A DNA stretch of 23,321 nt from Brevibacillus sp. (lineage in GTDB: Bacteria > Bacillota > Bacilli > Brevibacillales > Brevibacillaceae), in assembly GCA_029240815.1 (NCBI GenBank), contig JARDZO010000054.1, positions 1-23,321 of the forward strand, in the 5' to 3' direction. Below the pieces are notes generated by a model. That model searched no databases and had not been told where the DNA came from. It saw only the letters and a program-made list of their open reading frames with translations. This document shows positions 9,172-16,472 of this stretch, piece after piece (positions within the stretch are counted from its first letter, which is position 1; every line of letters begins with the position of its first letter). The position numbers and the translations under genes were made by a program.

Positions 9172-10032
9172 ATGCATGTGACCAGACGCTTCGTTCCGAT
9201 CTTTTCCATACTCCTCTCCCTTCTGATCTTCATGAGTCCTGCGTATGCAGAAGAAGAGATGAGCTGGACCAAACAATTTCAGACGCAAATCCATTCGTGG
9301 ATAGACACGCTCGCGCTGCGCGATGCCGGGTTCAAGCAATGGCAGAACGCAAAAACGGATGTACAGACACTCGGAGCCAATCAGCATCAATGGCTCGTCA
9401 GCATTACCCAATCAGGAAAGCAAGTCGGTTATTTGGTAGTTGGCGAATTACCATCTCCCAAAGGGGCAGAGAAATTCGTTCTTTTGGAATACGGAGTCGG
9501 TGAGTATATCCTGTTCGATGACGCTTTCGCTCCGCGGGAAATCGCAGCAGAGCCGGTCTACGACGGTTTCGCTTCCCATTGGTTGCTCACTCAAAGCCCT
9601 GCCTCGCAAATGGTCAATGCCAAAACAGGGGAGTCATACCCCGCCAATTTTACTGCGAATGATCCTGTCATGAACACTCTTTCAGCCGATGAGCTGGTGC
9701 ATGATGGAGAACGGCTCACACAGACTCGGGTCCTTACACAAAATGAGGTAAGCCCCTTTGATCAAATCAGCTGGGTTCACGACTTGTACGATGCAACCGA
9801 TGTGACATGGTCACAGCTTTGGCAACAAAAAGAGTCGAACCCAATCACGCTGACAGTCCCGATGCATCACTCGCAAGTGCTGGCACCCTTTGTCGTCAGC
9901 TCTCTGCATCTATGGAATGACCAGTACGCTTACGTCGGCGTCTGGGATGAAGGGCTGCGTTTCGTTCCCTACTCGTATGCTCACAAAGTTGGACAATTTC
10001 ACGTAAACGAAACAAGCTCTCCTTCCGAATAA
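9172..10032 (+). CDS. Secreted protein of unknown function
   Basis: Up to 286 aa. It has a clear signal peptide: a basic start (HVTRR), a hydrophobic core FVPIFSILLSLLIFM and a likely cleavage after AYA, just before EEEMSWTKQ. The rest is soluble with no Cys, repeats or transmembrane segment; I recognise no family. A C-terminal portion with VAPFVVSSLHLWNDQYAYVGVWDEG-like strands could be a beta-rich or peptidase-related fold, but that is a guess. The ATG at 9172 lies only 3 bases from AGGTGG, while the GTG at 9178 lies 9 bases from it, so the true start may be GTG 9178. It stands 103 bases after yqhG with a TACAAT-like -10 at 9134-9139 (poor -35), and ends in its own terminator, so it may be a separate unit. 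Confidence 0.8.
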   Translation: MHVTRRFVPIFSILLSLLIFMSPAYAEEEMSWTKQFQTQIHSWIDTLALRDAGFKQWQNAKTDVQTLGANQHQWLVSITQSGKQVGYLVVGELPSPKGAEKFVLLEYGVGEYILFDDAFAPREIAAEPVYDGFASHWLLTQSPASQMVNAKTGESYPANFTANDPVMNTLSADELVHDGERLTQTRVLTQNEVSPFDQISWVHDLYDATDVTWSQLWQQKESNPITLTVPMHHSQVLAPFVVSSLHLWNDQYAYVGVWDEGLRFVPYSYAHKVGQFHVNETSSPSE

Positions 10033-10057
10033 ACGGTGGAGAGCTTGTCTGTTTTTT
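10012..10057 (+). terminator. Rho-independent terminator overlapping the end of the secreted-protein gene
   Basis: ACAAGCTCTCC (10012-10022) pairs perfectly with GGAGAGCTTGT (10038-10048), then CTG and a T7 run. The left arm is the last coding codons (Thr-Ser-Ser-Pro region) and the stop codon sits in the loop. The minus-strand ykuS-like gene converges from the other side and may use the same hairpin. Confidence 0.88.
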
Positions 10058-10069
10058 TGTGAGGATCCC

Positions 10070-10324
10070 TCATCGGTGATCCGTTGGCGACAAACGAACG
10101 TGTACCTCATGGAAAACTTCACTCGCCGTCATGCCTTCCGCATTGATAATGGGGGCACCCGTAATCGTTTTGCTTTGATCTCCGAGTACATTGATATCCT
10201 GGCCGGTGATCACAATCGCGTCGACCACTTGCTGCCAGTTACCCAAATCGACGACATCATACCCGTTATCCCGCAGCATTTTGCTGATTTGGGATAGAGA
10301 TTGTTCAACTGCGACTCTCGCCAT
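10070..10324 (-). CDS. UPF0180 family protein (YkuS-like)
   Basis: 84 aa. The start is the ATG at 10324, because GGAGG sits 6 bases upstream; an ATG two codons earlier abuts GGAGG directly. The sequence MARVAVEQSLSQISKMLRDNGYDVVDL, then VDAIVITGQDINVLGDQ and APIINAEGMTASEVFHEV, matches the small YkuS/UPF0180 family (about 80 aa). The function is not known. It is the last gene of the minus-strand run peptidase-aroK-yqzE-this gene, 32 bases after yqzE, and converges on the secreted-protein gene, whose terminator lies 13 bases away. Confidence 0.85.
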   Translation of the reverse strand: MARVAVEQSLSQISKMLRDNGYDVVDLGNWQQVVDAIVITGQDINVLGDQSKTITGAPIINAEGMTASEVFHEVHVRLSPTDHR

Positions 10325-10356
10325 ATGCATCCTCCGTCCACATTCCAGGTATGGGT

Positions 10357-10518
10357 TTATTTACGCCATAACAGCCGAATTGACATGGGGATCGCCCCAA
10401 ACCAGCGGGACGACCAGGATTCCCGCGGGATCTTCCGCTGACGCCGTTCGTCTTTCGGGGTCTCCATGTACTGGACAAACAATCTGGTCAGATACTTTAA
10501 ATACTCCTGAAAAGACAT
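10357..10518 (-). CDS. yqzE: YqzE family small protein
   Basis: A 53-residue gene: ATG at 10518, TAA at 10357-10359, with AAGGAGG 8 bases upstream. The protein starts MSFQEYLKYLTRLFVQYMET, continues with PKDERRQRK and ends SSRWFGAIPMSIRLLWRK. The EYLKYLT, ETPKDERRQRK and RWFG blocks are those of YqzE, a small conserved Bacillales protein usually found close to comG and aroK. It is highly basic, with a hydrophobic tail that could touch the membrane. The function is unknown. It is placed 63 bases after aroK and 32 bases before the YkuS-like gene, probably on one transcript. No comG genes are adjacent here. Confidence 0.88.
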   Translation of the reverse strand: MSFQEYLKYLTRLFVQYMETPKDERRQRKIPRESWSSRWFGAIPMSIRLLWRK

Positions 10519-10581
10519 CGCACGCGCCTCCTTCATACTTGCGGATTCACGCCGTCTTCCCTGCGGCGGAGCGCTTCCTCC

Positions 10582-11103
10582 CTAGCCTTCCCCGAATTCC
10601 TCGCTCTCAGTCAGTTGGTTTGAAATTTCCGCCACGATTGCACTGAGGCTTTTTCCTGTCGTATCGATTTGAATGGGAGCAAAATCGTACGCTCCAGCAC
10701 GTTCTTGCAGCAGGGTGTGCACGCGTTCAGCCACTCCTCCCGCCAACAATGGACGTCCCGTGTCGTTTTCCAGTCGTTTGATCAATTCCTCTTCAGAAGC
10801 GGACAGTGCCACAACCTTCCCTTTCCTCAGCATAATCTCGACATTTTGTGGGCGTAAAACAGCGCCGCCACCTGTCGTGAGAATCTGTGGGCCTTCATCG
10901 AGCAATTCGTCCAGATATTTGCTCTCCGCATCGCGAAAGTATGCTTCTCCCCGCTCTGCGAATAACGCAGGAATACTGCATCCTTCCCTGGCGACGATCA
11001 CCTCATCCAGATCCTTTTGCACAATGCCCAACGCTTCTGCCAGTGCGGCTCCCACCGTTGTCTTGCCTGTACCCATAAAACCAACCAGCACCACGTTCTT
11101 CAT
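10582..11103 (-). CDS. aroK: Shikimate kinase
   Basis: 173 aa, the normal length. It phosphorylates shikimate at O3 with ATP, the fifth step of the chorismate pathway, in the cytosol. Visible features: Walker A GFMGTGKTT (8-16), D33 and E34 in KDLDEVI, R57 in YFRDAE, the GGG loop (78-80) that holds shikimate, lid arginine R117 in GRPLL, and ERAGAY (134-139). The start codon follows the stop of the upstream peptidase gene after only 3 bases (TAA-ACC-ATG) and has a poor ribosome binding site, so its translation probably depends on ribosomes finishing the peptidase gene. Other aro genes are not in the window. Confidence 0.95.
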   Translation of the reverse strand: MKNVVLVGFMGTGKTTVGAALAEALGIVQKDLDEVIVAREGCSIPALFAERGEAYFRDAESKYLDELLDEGPQILTTGGGAVLRPQNVEIMLRKGKVVALSASEEELIKRLENDTGRPLLAGGVAERVHTLLQERAGAYDFAPIQIDTTGKSLSAIVAEISNQLTESEEFGEG

Positions 11104-11106
11104 GGT

Positions 11107-12975
11107 TTATTCTTCCGCCTTTCCTGTCGCTTTTCGCGTAACGATTTTCACAGTTCTCTCCTGCGCATCATACTCCGTATCAAAACCCACCGCTTGTGGG
11201 AAAAAGGCCATGGGAACCATGGTGCGTTCTTTTACAGACAGGACCGGCTTGCCCAGATCCAGTTTTTTTCCGTCAACGACAGCTAGGGGGTCCCCTTCTT
11301 TGAGGTACACCTCACGTCCATTACCCTTTACCAGGATCATCTGTTTTTCTTTGGACCATTCTACTGTAAGCCCCATCCGTTCGCCAATTTCTCGCAGCGG
11401 GATATAGGCGGTCTGATTTGTCACCCGCGCTGGAATCACGGAGTAATAGCTCATTCCATTGATGATGGTCGTTACATACGGCTCGAGCTGAATCGGCCCA
11501 AAGGCTGTCGTATTGAGTGCCCGTGTATACGTACGGAAGTAGACAGCTTCTCCCCTCAGCGTCTGCCCCAACGCCTGATCGAGGTGCTCTGCTCCAATCA
11601 CACTACCGTGATAATTTTGCTGGACTCTGTGCAGAAAGCGCTTATATGCATCATCGCCAATCTGATGGCGCAAATTGTCAAACAGCAGTGCTCCCCGTGA
11701 GTACCAAGTCCAATGAAATTCTTCTTCTGTGGCGAACTGCTGCAGGGGCTTGTCCAGCTTGCCTGAAGGATAACGCTCACGCAAGCGCTGACCGTCTCGT
11801 GCGTATTCATCCAGCAAAGCCGATGCGGACTGGTTCCCGTAACGATTTTGCAAATAATGGGAGACACTACTTTCTACCAAACCTTCGTCCAGCCATCCAT
11901 GAGATGCCTCTAGTGTAGCCACACTGTTGTACCACCACAGATGGGCGATCTCGTGTGGGAGCCAGTGGTCGATCAGATTCCGCTGATACATGTCCCGCTT
12001 GAATATAGCGAGGTTGGCATACTCCATTGCGTAGGTCGTGCCTGTACCTGTCTCCGCAATGGAGACATGTGGATATGGAAGCTCACCATACCAGTCAGCA
12101 TACGTAGGAAAAACAGATTGAGCGATGTTCTTGATCCGTTCAATATTCCCTTTATCTACAGAAGCGATATCCACAGAAAGATTGGGTCCGAGCTTGACGG
12201 TTTCCACATGGTACAGCGGGCTTCCTACCAAGGCAAAATTCAGCAGCTTGTTCCCCTGATAACGGACCTGCTGTCTGTTCCCGTCAAGCGGCGAACTGAC
12301 TCCCCGTCCCCAAGAACTGACCCAGTTGTAGCCTTGCGGGGAAGTAAACGACACATCGTAGTCCGCGTAGTGATAAACGAACGGATCCCCATAATCAATG
12401 CGCAACGGCGGGTCGTACCACTTCCCTTGCTGATTTTGCGCTCCCAACATGGGATACCACGTCGTCAAGGTCCAAATATCATCTTTGACCCCAAAGCGTG
12501 TCCCTCGTCGCGGAACCGGATTTTCAAATTCAATCGAAATCGCTCCGCGAACTTCAGATCCAAATGGATTGGCCAGTTTCACCATTGACGTATCGCGCTC
12601 AAACGTTAGCGGTTTATCTTTATAGCGAATGGATTTGACTGCCATTCTGTTCCATAAATAATCGTATACATACAATCGTAAATCCTTTGTTTTCGGATTA
12701 TCGAATTCAACAGTCATTTTCCCTGTGATCTTTGCATCAGATGTATGTAATTCTGCCTGTATCGTATATTTGGGATGCAAATCTTTGACGTAGGATGGCA
12801 CTGGCGGATCGTAAGAAAAGGGATCTGCCCCTGTCTGAGCCGTGTCAGATGATGAATTCACTGCCATTGCCAGCATCGTGGATATGGCTGGCCAATAGAC
12901 GACAATACCTGCTGATCCAAATAAAACCAGAATCGTTATACATACCAATAAACTCGTTTTTTGAAGTTTTTTCAT
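11107..12975 (-). CDS. Membrane-anchored M1-like metallopeptidase with C-terminal copper-amine-oxidase-N domain
   Basis: 622 aa from the ATG at 12975 (GAGGG upstream); an earlier in-frame start at 13002 is less likely. One N-terminal membrane helix (about 8-28) is followed by a beta-rich domain and an M1-type gluzincin core: HEIAHLWWYN (H341, E342, H345) and the third zinc ligand E364 exactly 18 residues on, in WLDEGLVE. TTYAMEYANL (314-323) replaces the GAMEN substrate motif but keeps A-M-E. From about 505 to 615 there is a copper amine oxidase N-like stalk domain (AYIPLREIGERMGLTVEWSKE; VPMAFFPQAVGFDTEYDAQERTVKIV), common in Paenibacillaceae surface proteins. Together this suggests an extracytoplasmic peptidase tethered to the membrane, the stalk domain possibly binding the wall. 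Substrate unknown. First gene of the aroK run. Confidence 0.88.
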   Translation of the reverse strand: MKKLQKTSLLVCITILVLFGSAGIVVYWPAISTMLAMAVNSSSDTAQTGADPFSYDPPVPSYVKDLHPKYTIQAELHTSDAKITGKMTVEFDNPKTKDLRLYVYDYLWNRMAVKSIRYKDKPLTFERDTSMVKLANPFGSEVRGAISIEFENPVPRRGTRFGVKDDIWTLTTWYPMLGAQNQQGKWYDPPLRIDYGDPFVYHYADYDVSFTSPQGYNWVSSWGRGVSSPLDGNRQQVRYQGNKLLNFALVGSPLYHVETVKLGPNLSVDIASVDKGNIERIKNIAQSVFPTYADWYGELPYPHVSIAETGTGTTYAMEYANLAIFKRDMYQRNLIDHWLPHEIAHLWWYNSVATLEASHGWLDEGLVESSVSHYLQNRYGNQSASALLDEYARDGQRLRERYPSGKLDKPLQQFATEEEFHWTWYSRGALLFDNLRHQIGDDAYKRFLHRVQQNYHGSVIGAEHLDQALGQTLRGEAVYFRTYTRALNTTAFGPIQLEPYVTTIINGMSYYSVIPARVTNQTAYIPLREIGERMGLTVEWSKEKQMILVKGNGREVYLKEGDPLAVVDGKKLDLGKPVLSVKERTMVPMAFFPQAVGFDTEYDAQERTVKIVTRKATGKAEE

Positions 12976-13149
12976 GACTACCCTCAAATCGCTCGGCGGC
13001 AAGCATTCGTTTTTTTTATAATAGCAAATCCTTGTCTACCTGAGTAGAAATTCGGGAGATTTTGTCATAAAACGAGATCGAAGTTTGTCGATCAACAAAA
13101 AAACCGTTGCCACCACGATTGGAGTCTCGCAGAGGCCACGACTTTTCAT

Positions 13150-14103
13150 TTACCACGTCTCATACATGATTTTGCCGGTATGCGTCAGCTCATAGCCTCC
13201 GATCGCGTCCAGCTCCTTTTGAAAGAAATCCGATCGCAAAATTTCCAGAACGCGAGAAATCAGCTTTTTGTTTTCTTCGTTCTTTAAAATGACGAGATCG
13301 TAGCGCTCCATCACCAATGGGAGGAAATCGACCCCCACCATGCGGGCTGCTTTCTCTATCCCGATTCCTACATCCGCTTCCTTACGCGCCACTGTTCCTG
13401 CCACAGCGAGATGATTGGCTTCTTCGCGTTCGTATCCTGCGACATCGCAGCCTTTTATGGCATGCAGGCGAAACTCTTCTTCGATCAGGGTGCGTGCTCC
13501 CGAGCCTATCTCCCGATTCACCATGCGTATACCCGGTTGGAGGAGGTCAGTCCAAGCCTGGATTTCCTTGGGATTACCTACCTGCACATAAAAGCCCGCC
13601 CACCGTGACAAAAGATTGACGATCATGTAGCGATGTCCAGACAGTATGCTTCGGACATAAGGAACATTGTACTCACCGGTATTTCCATCAAATAAATGCG
13701 TACTGACGATATCAGCCTGGCCTGCGTACATGGCGATCAGACTGTTCATACTTCCTACATAGGAGCGGAGTGGTCGATAATCCTCGTCCTGTTTTCGCAA
13801 ATGACTCGCGAGCATGTCCAGACTGATATCCTGCCCACTGATAATAATGTCCCGAGCAGTTCCTGTCTGCTTGGTCACTGTCACCTGCACATCTGCTGAG
13901 GGGATAACCGTCGCCGGCTGTTGCTTGTATTCCCCTTTTGCTTTCACTTTATAGGCTTCCAGATCACTGGCATCCACGCGCATCTGTCTTCCGACTCGAT
14001 ATGCAGGCAGCTCCCCTTTTTTAATCAAGTCATACACGGTCAGCTTAGAGATCCGCAATAGCTTTGCGATTTCTTCTGTCGTATAAGAATTTTCATTACT
14101 CAT
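13150..14103 (-). CDS. One-component regulator: excisionase-type HTH fused to ModA-like ligand-binding domain
   Basis: 317 aa. Residues 7-52 (YTTEEIAKLLRISKLTVYDL, then YRVGRQMRVDASDLEAY) are a MerR/Xis-type winged HTH as in excisionase-family DNA-binding proteins. Residues about 60-82 are a linker. Residues about 84-317 are a periplasmic-binding-protein-like domain without a signal peptide (ISGQDISLDMLASHL, SYVGSMNSLIAMYAGQADI, REIGSGARTLIEEEF, ADVGIGIEKAA), the PBP_like type found in proposed molybdate/tungstate sensors. Divergent to modABC with 148 bases between, so it most likely senses the oxyanion in the cytoplasm and controls the transporter. It has no ModE HTH and no Mop domain. GGGGGG lies just before the ATG. 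Ligand identity is inference from context. Confidence 0.88.
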   Translation of the reverse strand: MSNENSYTTEEIAKLLRISKLTVYDLIKKGELPAYRVGRQMRVDASDLEAYKVKAKGEYKQQPATVIPSADVQVTVTKQTGTARDIIISGQDISLDMLASHLRKQDEDYRPLRSYVGSMNSLIAMYAGQADIVSTHLFDGNTGEYNVPYVRSILSGHRYMIVNLLSRWAGFYVQVGNPKEIQAWTDLLQPGIRMVNREIGSGARTLIEEEFRLHAIKGCDVAGYEREEANHLAVAGTVARKEADVGIGIEKAARMVGVDFLPLVMERYDLVILKNEENKKLISRVLEILRSDFFQKELDAIGGYELTHTGKIMYETW

Positions 14104-14143
14104 GGCTGACCCCCCTATATCCTTATTCTCACTTTTTATTTTC

Positions 14144-14160
14144 TTTTACTTTTCGTAAAA
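14144..14160. repeat. Inverted repeat TTTTAC-N5-GTAAAA in the regulator leader
   Basis: A perfect 6-bp inverted repeat with a 5-base spacer, about 40 bases upstream of the regulator start and just upstream of the modA -35. It may be a second operator or part of the regulator promoter region. The match is short and AT-rich, so chance is possible. Confidence 0.4.
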
Positions 14161-14166
14161 TGGCAA

Positions 14167-14194
14167 TTGATTAATGAGATGATAATAATATAAT
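14167..14194 (+). promoter_or_regulatory. Sigma-A-type promoter of modABC
   Basis: TTGATT (14167-14172), a 16-base spacer and a perfect TATAAT (14189-14194). Transcription would start near 14201, about 50 bases before the modA ATG. The decamer repeats begin at the end of the -10 and run across the start site, as expected for a repressor target. Confidence 0.65.
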
Positions 14195-14238
14195 CTAGTT
14201 ATATCTAATTATGTCTAATTATAATTAAATATAGTTAT
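14193..14238. repeat. Phased 10-bp direct repeats, candidate operator for the divergent regulator
   Basis: Three adjacent decamers: ATCTAGTTAT (14193-14202), ATCTAATTAT (14203-14212) and GTCTAATTAT (14213-14222). The consensus is RTCTARTTAT. They are followed by the decayed AATTAAATAT and AGTTAT. The third repeat also takes part in the palindrome TAATTATAATTA (14216-14227). The 10-base spacing puts each copy on the same face of the helix. The array covers the modA -10 end, start site and leader up to the ribosome binding site. It does not resemble the E. coli ModE box. Confidence 0.6.
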
Positions 14239-14251
14239 GGAGGTTCCATTC

Positions 14252-15052
14252 ATGAAAAAGCAATTATTCGCGCTGTGCACTTCCTTAAGCTTGCTCCTCA
14301 CCGCGTGCTCTGGCACTCCAGCGGCACCTCAAACAGCGCAGCCTGCACCTGCAGCTCAAACTGAAAAGGCGGTAATCATGGTTTCTGCGGCCGCCAGCCT
14401 GACCGATGCTCTGAACGAATTGAAAACGACATTCGAGGCAGACACCCCTGGCATCAACGTCACCTACAATTTTGGAAGCTCCGGAAAATTGGCGCAACAA
14501 ATCGGACAAGGTGCCCCTTCTGATGTCTTCTTGTCTGCGAGTGCCAAAGATATGAACGGTCTGGAAGAAAAACAACTAATCACAAAGGATACTCGCCAGA
14601 ATTTCACCAAAAATGAGCTTGTCCTGATTACCAGTGCATTCAGCTCTATTGACATCGATAGCTTTGAAAAGCTGACGGATCCCACCTTGAAGCATGTTGC
14701 AGCAGGTGAGCCTGAAGCCGTTCCTGCCGGTCGTTATGCAAAAGAAGTCATCGATACACTGAAAATAGGCGACAGCCTCAATGGTCGACTCGTATATGGT
14801 AGCGATGTGAGACAAGTATTGACCTTTGTCGAGTCGGGTAACGCAGATGTAGGAATCGTATACGCCAGTGATGCAGCCATCTCCAAACACGTGAAAGTTT
14901 TGGCAACCGCGAAATCCGAATGGCACAAACCCATCGTCTATCCTGGTGCAGTTGTCGCTGCTTCCACGCACCCAGATGCTGCAAAATCATTCCTCTCCTA
15001 CTTGACATCTGACAAAGGAAAGGCGATCTTACAAAAGTACGGTTTCCAATAA
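14252..15052 (+). CDS. modA: Molybdate ABC transporter substrate-binding lipoprotein
   Basis: 266 aa from the ATG at 14252 (GGAGG 8 bases upstream); an ATG at 14237 overlaps the ribosome binding site and is rejected. The lipobox LLTAC predicts lipidation at C19, followed by a Pro/Ala/Gln-rich spacer (20-38). The mature part starts with VIMVSAAASLTDALNEL (about 41-57), where the AAASL turn binds the oxyanion in ModA. It continues with FGSSGKLAQQIGQGAPSDVFLSA (74-96) and the hinge and tail blocks VPAGRYAKE and GNADVGIVYASDA. It captures molybdate, possibly tungstate, outside the membrane and hands it to ModB. It begins the modABC operon, divergent from the sensor-like regulator. Confidence 0.93.
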   Translation: MKKQLFALCTSLSLLLTACSGTPAAPQTAQPAPAAQTEKAVIMVSAAASLTDALNELKTTFEADTPGINVTYNFGSSGKLAQQIGQGAPSDVFLSASAKDMNGLEEKQLITKDTRQNFTKNELVLITSAFSSIDIDSFEKLTDPTLKHVAAGEPEAVPAGRYAKEVIDTLKIGDSLNGRLVYGSDVRQVLTFVESGNADVGIVYASDAAISKHVKVLATAKSEWHKPIVYPGAVVAASTHPDAAKSFLSYLTSDKGKAILQKYGFQ

Positions 15053-15076
15053 AAAGTGAAACGGAGGTGGCCAGCG

Positions 15077-15763
15077 TTGATCGAAACCAATTTTACACCG
15101 TTGATTCTATCCCTGAAAGTAGCTGCGCTTTCCACCTCCCTCGTTTTTGTCATCGGCTTGTTGATGGCCAGACTCATGACTCAACGGAATTTCTTCGGAA
15201 AGAACTTGCTGGAGTCTTTCTTTTTACTTCCGCTGGTTCTCCCCCCTACCGTTGTCGGGTTTGGCCTTTTGCTTTTATTCGGCAAAAACGGATTTATCGG
15301 AAAGCTCTTGAGTGACTGGTTTGGGATTCAGGTCATTTTTACTTTAACTGGCGCCGTAATCGCCTCTGTAGTTGTCTCGTTTCCCCTCATGTATCAAAGT
15401 GCAGTCGCTGCATTTACGAGTGTCGATCGCAGGCTAGAGGACGCCGCTCGTACATTGGGTGCCTCTGAGTGGAGGCTGTTCTGGACCGTCGCCTTTCCAT
15501 TAGCATGGCCGGGACTTCTCGCAGGGTTTGTGCTTTCTTTCGCACGCGGGCTGGGCGAATTTGGTGCCACCCTCATGCTTGCAGGATACATCCCCGGAAA
15601 GACGGATACCATTCCTGTCGCTATCTATTTTGCAGTCGAGGCAGGCCAGATGGAAAAGGCATTATTCTGGGTCATCATCATCGTTTCGTTAGGTATGGGT
15701 ACGACCTTTTGGCTGAACTGGTGGAGCCGCAGAAATGTCCGCCGGTATGCTAACCAAAAATAA
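15077..15763 (+). CDS. modB: Molybdate ABC transporter permease
   Basis: 228 aa if started at TTG 15077, which follows GGAGG by 9 bases; an in-frame GTG at 15056 lacks a ribosome binding site. About five to six membrane helices are visible (for example LILSLKVAALSTSLVFVIGL, SFFLLPLVLPPTVVGFGLLL, AVIASVVVSFPLMY). The cytoplasmic EAA loop, EDAARTLGASEWRLFWTVAFPL (about 121-142), contacts the ATPase. ARGLGEFGATLMLAG is the conserved ModB signature. It forms the channel for molybdate together with ModC. It lies 24 bases after modA and 14 before modC. Confidence 0.93.
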   Translation: MIETNFTPLILSLKVAALSTSLVFVIGLLMARLMTQRNFFGKNLLESFFLLPLVLPPTVVGFGLLLLFGKNGFIGKLLSDWFGIQVIFTLTGAVIASVVVSFPLMYQSAVAAFTSVDRRLEDAARTLGASEWRLFWTVAFPLAWPGLLAGFVLSFARGLGEFGATLMLAGYIPGKTDTIPVAIYFAVEAGQMEKALFWVIIIVSLGMGTTFWLNWWSRRNVRRYANQK

Positions 15764-15777
15764 GGCAGGTGAATCGT

Positions 15778-16428
15778 ATGTTGACTGTTTCCATCCAGAA
15801 GCGTTTGCCTGACTTTTACCTGGATGTCTCCTTTTCTGTTGAGCAGAAAATCGTTGTTTTGTTCGGTCCATCCGGTTCAGGCAAGACGACGATTCTCAAC
15901 AGCATTGCAGGTCTGGTACATCCTGATGGCGGGAAAATCATGCTCGGGGAGCAGCTCTTTTACGAGCATGGAAAAAAATCGATGCCGATACAAAAGCGTA
16001 AGATTGGCTATTTGTTTCAAGACTACGCTCTGTTTCCGCACATGACTGTGGAAGGGAACATTCGCTACGGTATGAAGGCTGGCCATGAAATCGGGCTGGA
16101 GACTCTTCTCGCGACAGTCGGGATCGATCATTTGCTGGATAAGTACCCTCACCAGCTATCCGGGGGGCAAAAGCAGCGAGTCGCTCTCGTCCGCTCATTG
16201 GCTACAGAACCCGACGTCCTGCTGCTGGATGAGCCTCTATCCGCCCTCGATGCAGACACTCGAAGACAATGTCAGGATGAGCTGCTGCGCATACATGCCA
16301 TATGGAACATTCCGTTTCTGTTAGTCACCCATGACAGAGATGAAGCGGAGAAACTGGCCGATACCATCCTGATTATGGAGAACGGAAAAATAAAAGAAAG
16401 CCATGCGTCGACATCCATTTCCCGTTGA
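15778..16428 (+). CDS. modC: Molybdate ABC transporter ATPase, short form without Mop/TOBE domain
   Basis: 216 aa from the ATG at 15778 (AGGTGA just upstream; a GTG at 15769 overlaps that site). All ATPase motifs are intact: Walker A GPSGSGKTT (30-38), Q-loop Q81, signature LSGGQKQR (127-134), Walker B LLLDEP (148-153) and H-loop TH (184-185). It ends soon after the H-loop domain, whereas typical ModC is about 350 aa with a C-terminal Mop/TOBE domain that binds molybdate and inhibits transport. So either transport is not feedback-inhibited by ModC, or control rests with the divergent regulator. The gene is complete: the stop is clean and no further coding sequence follows in any plus frame. 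Confidence 0.92.
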   Translation: MLTVSIQKRLPDFYLDVSFSVEQKIVVLFGPSGSGKTTILNSIAGLVHPDGGKIMLGEQLFYEHGKKSMPIQKRKIGYLFQDYALFPHMTVEGNIRYGMKAGHEIGLETLLATVGIDHLLDKYPHQLSGGQKQRVALVRSLATEPDVLLLDEPLSALDADTRRQCQDELLRIHAIWNIPFLLVTHDRDEAEKLADTILIMENGKIKESHASTSISR

Positions 16429-16464
16429 TCGGAGTGAATGTCTCATGCACGGCTTTTCTTTTTC
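16392..16464 (+). terminator. Possible terminator after modC
   Basis: AAAGAAAGCCATGC near the end of modC can pair, with a mismatch, with GCACGGCTTTTCTTT at 16448-16462, followed by T-rich sequence. The loop is about 40 bases, longer than usual, so this is only a candidate. Confidence 0.3.
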
Positions 16465-16472
16465 CAACGAGT

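Noticed and set aside
13080..13149. Terminator after the HTH/PBP regulator gene
   Set aside because: There is a T7 run on the minus strand (near 13098-13105), but only 3-base stems could be found before it.
14193..14238. ModE-type operator at modA
   Set aside because: The AT-rich sequence lacks the CG-flanked TATATA half-sites of E. coli ModE and the regulator has no ModE HTH; direct repeats fit better.
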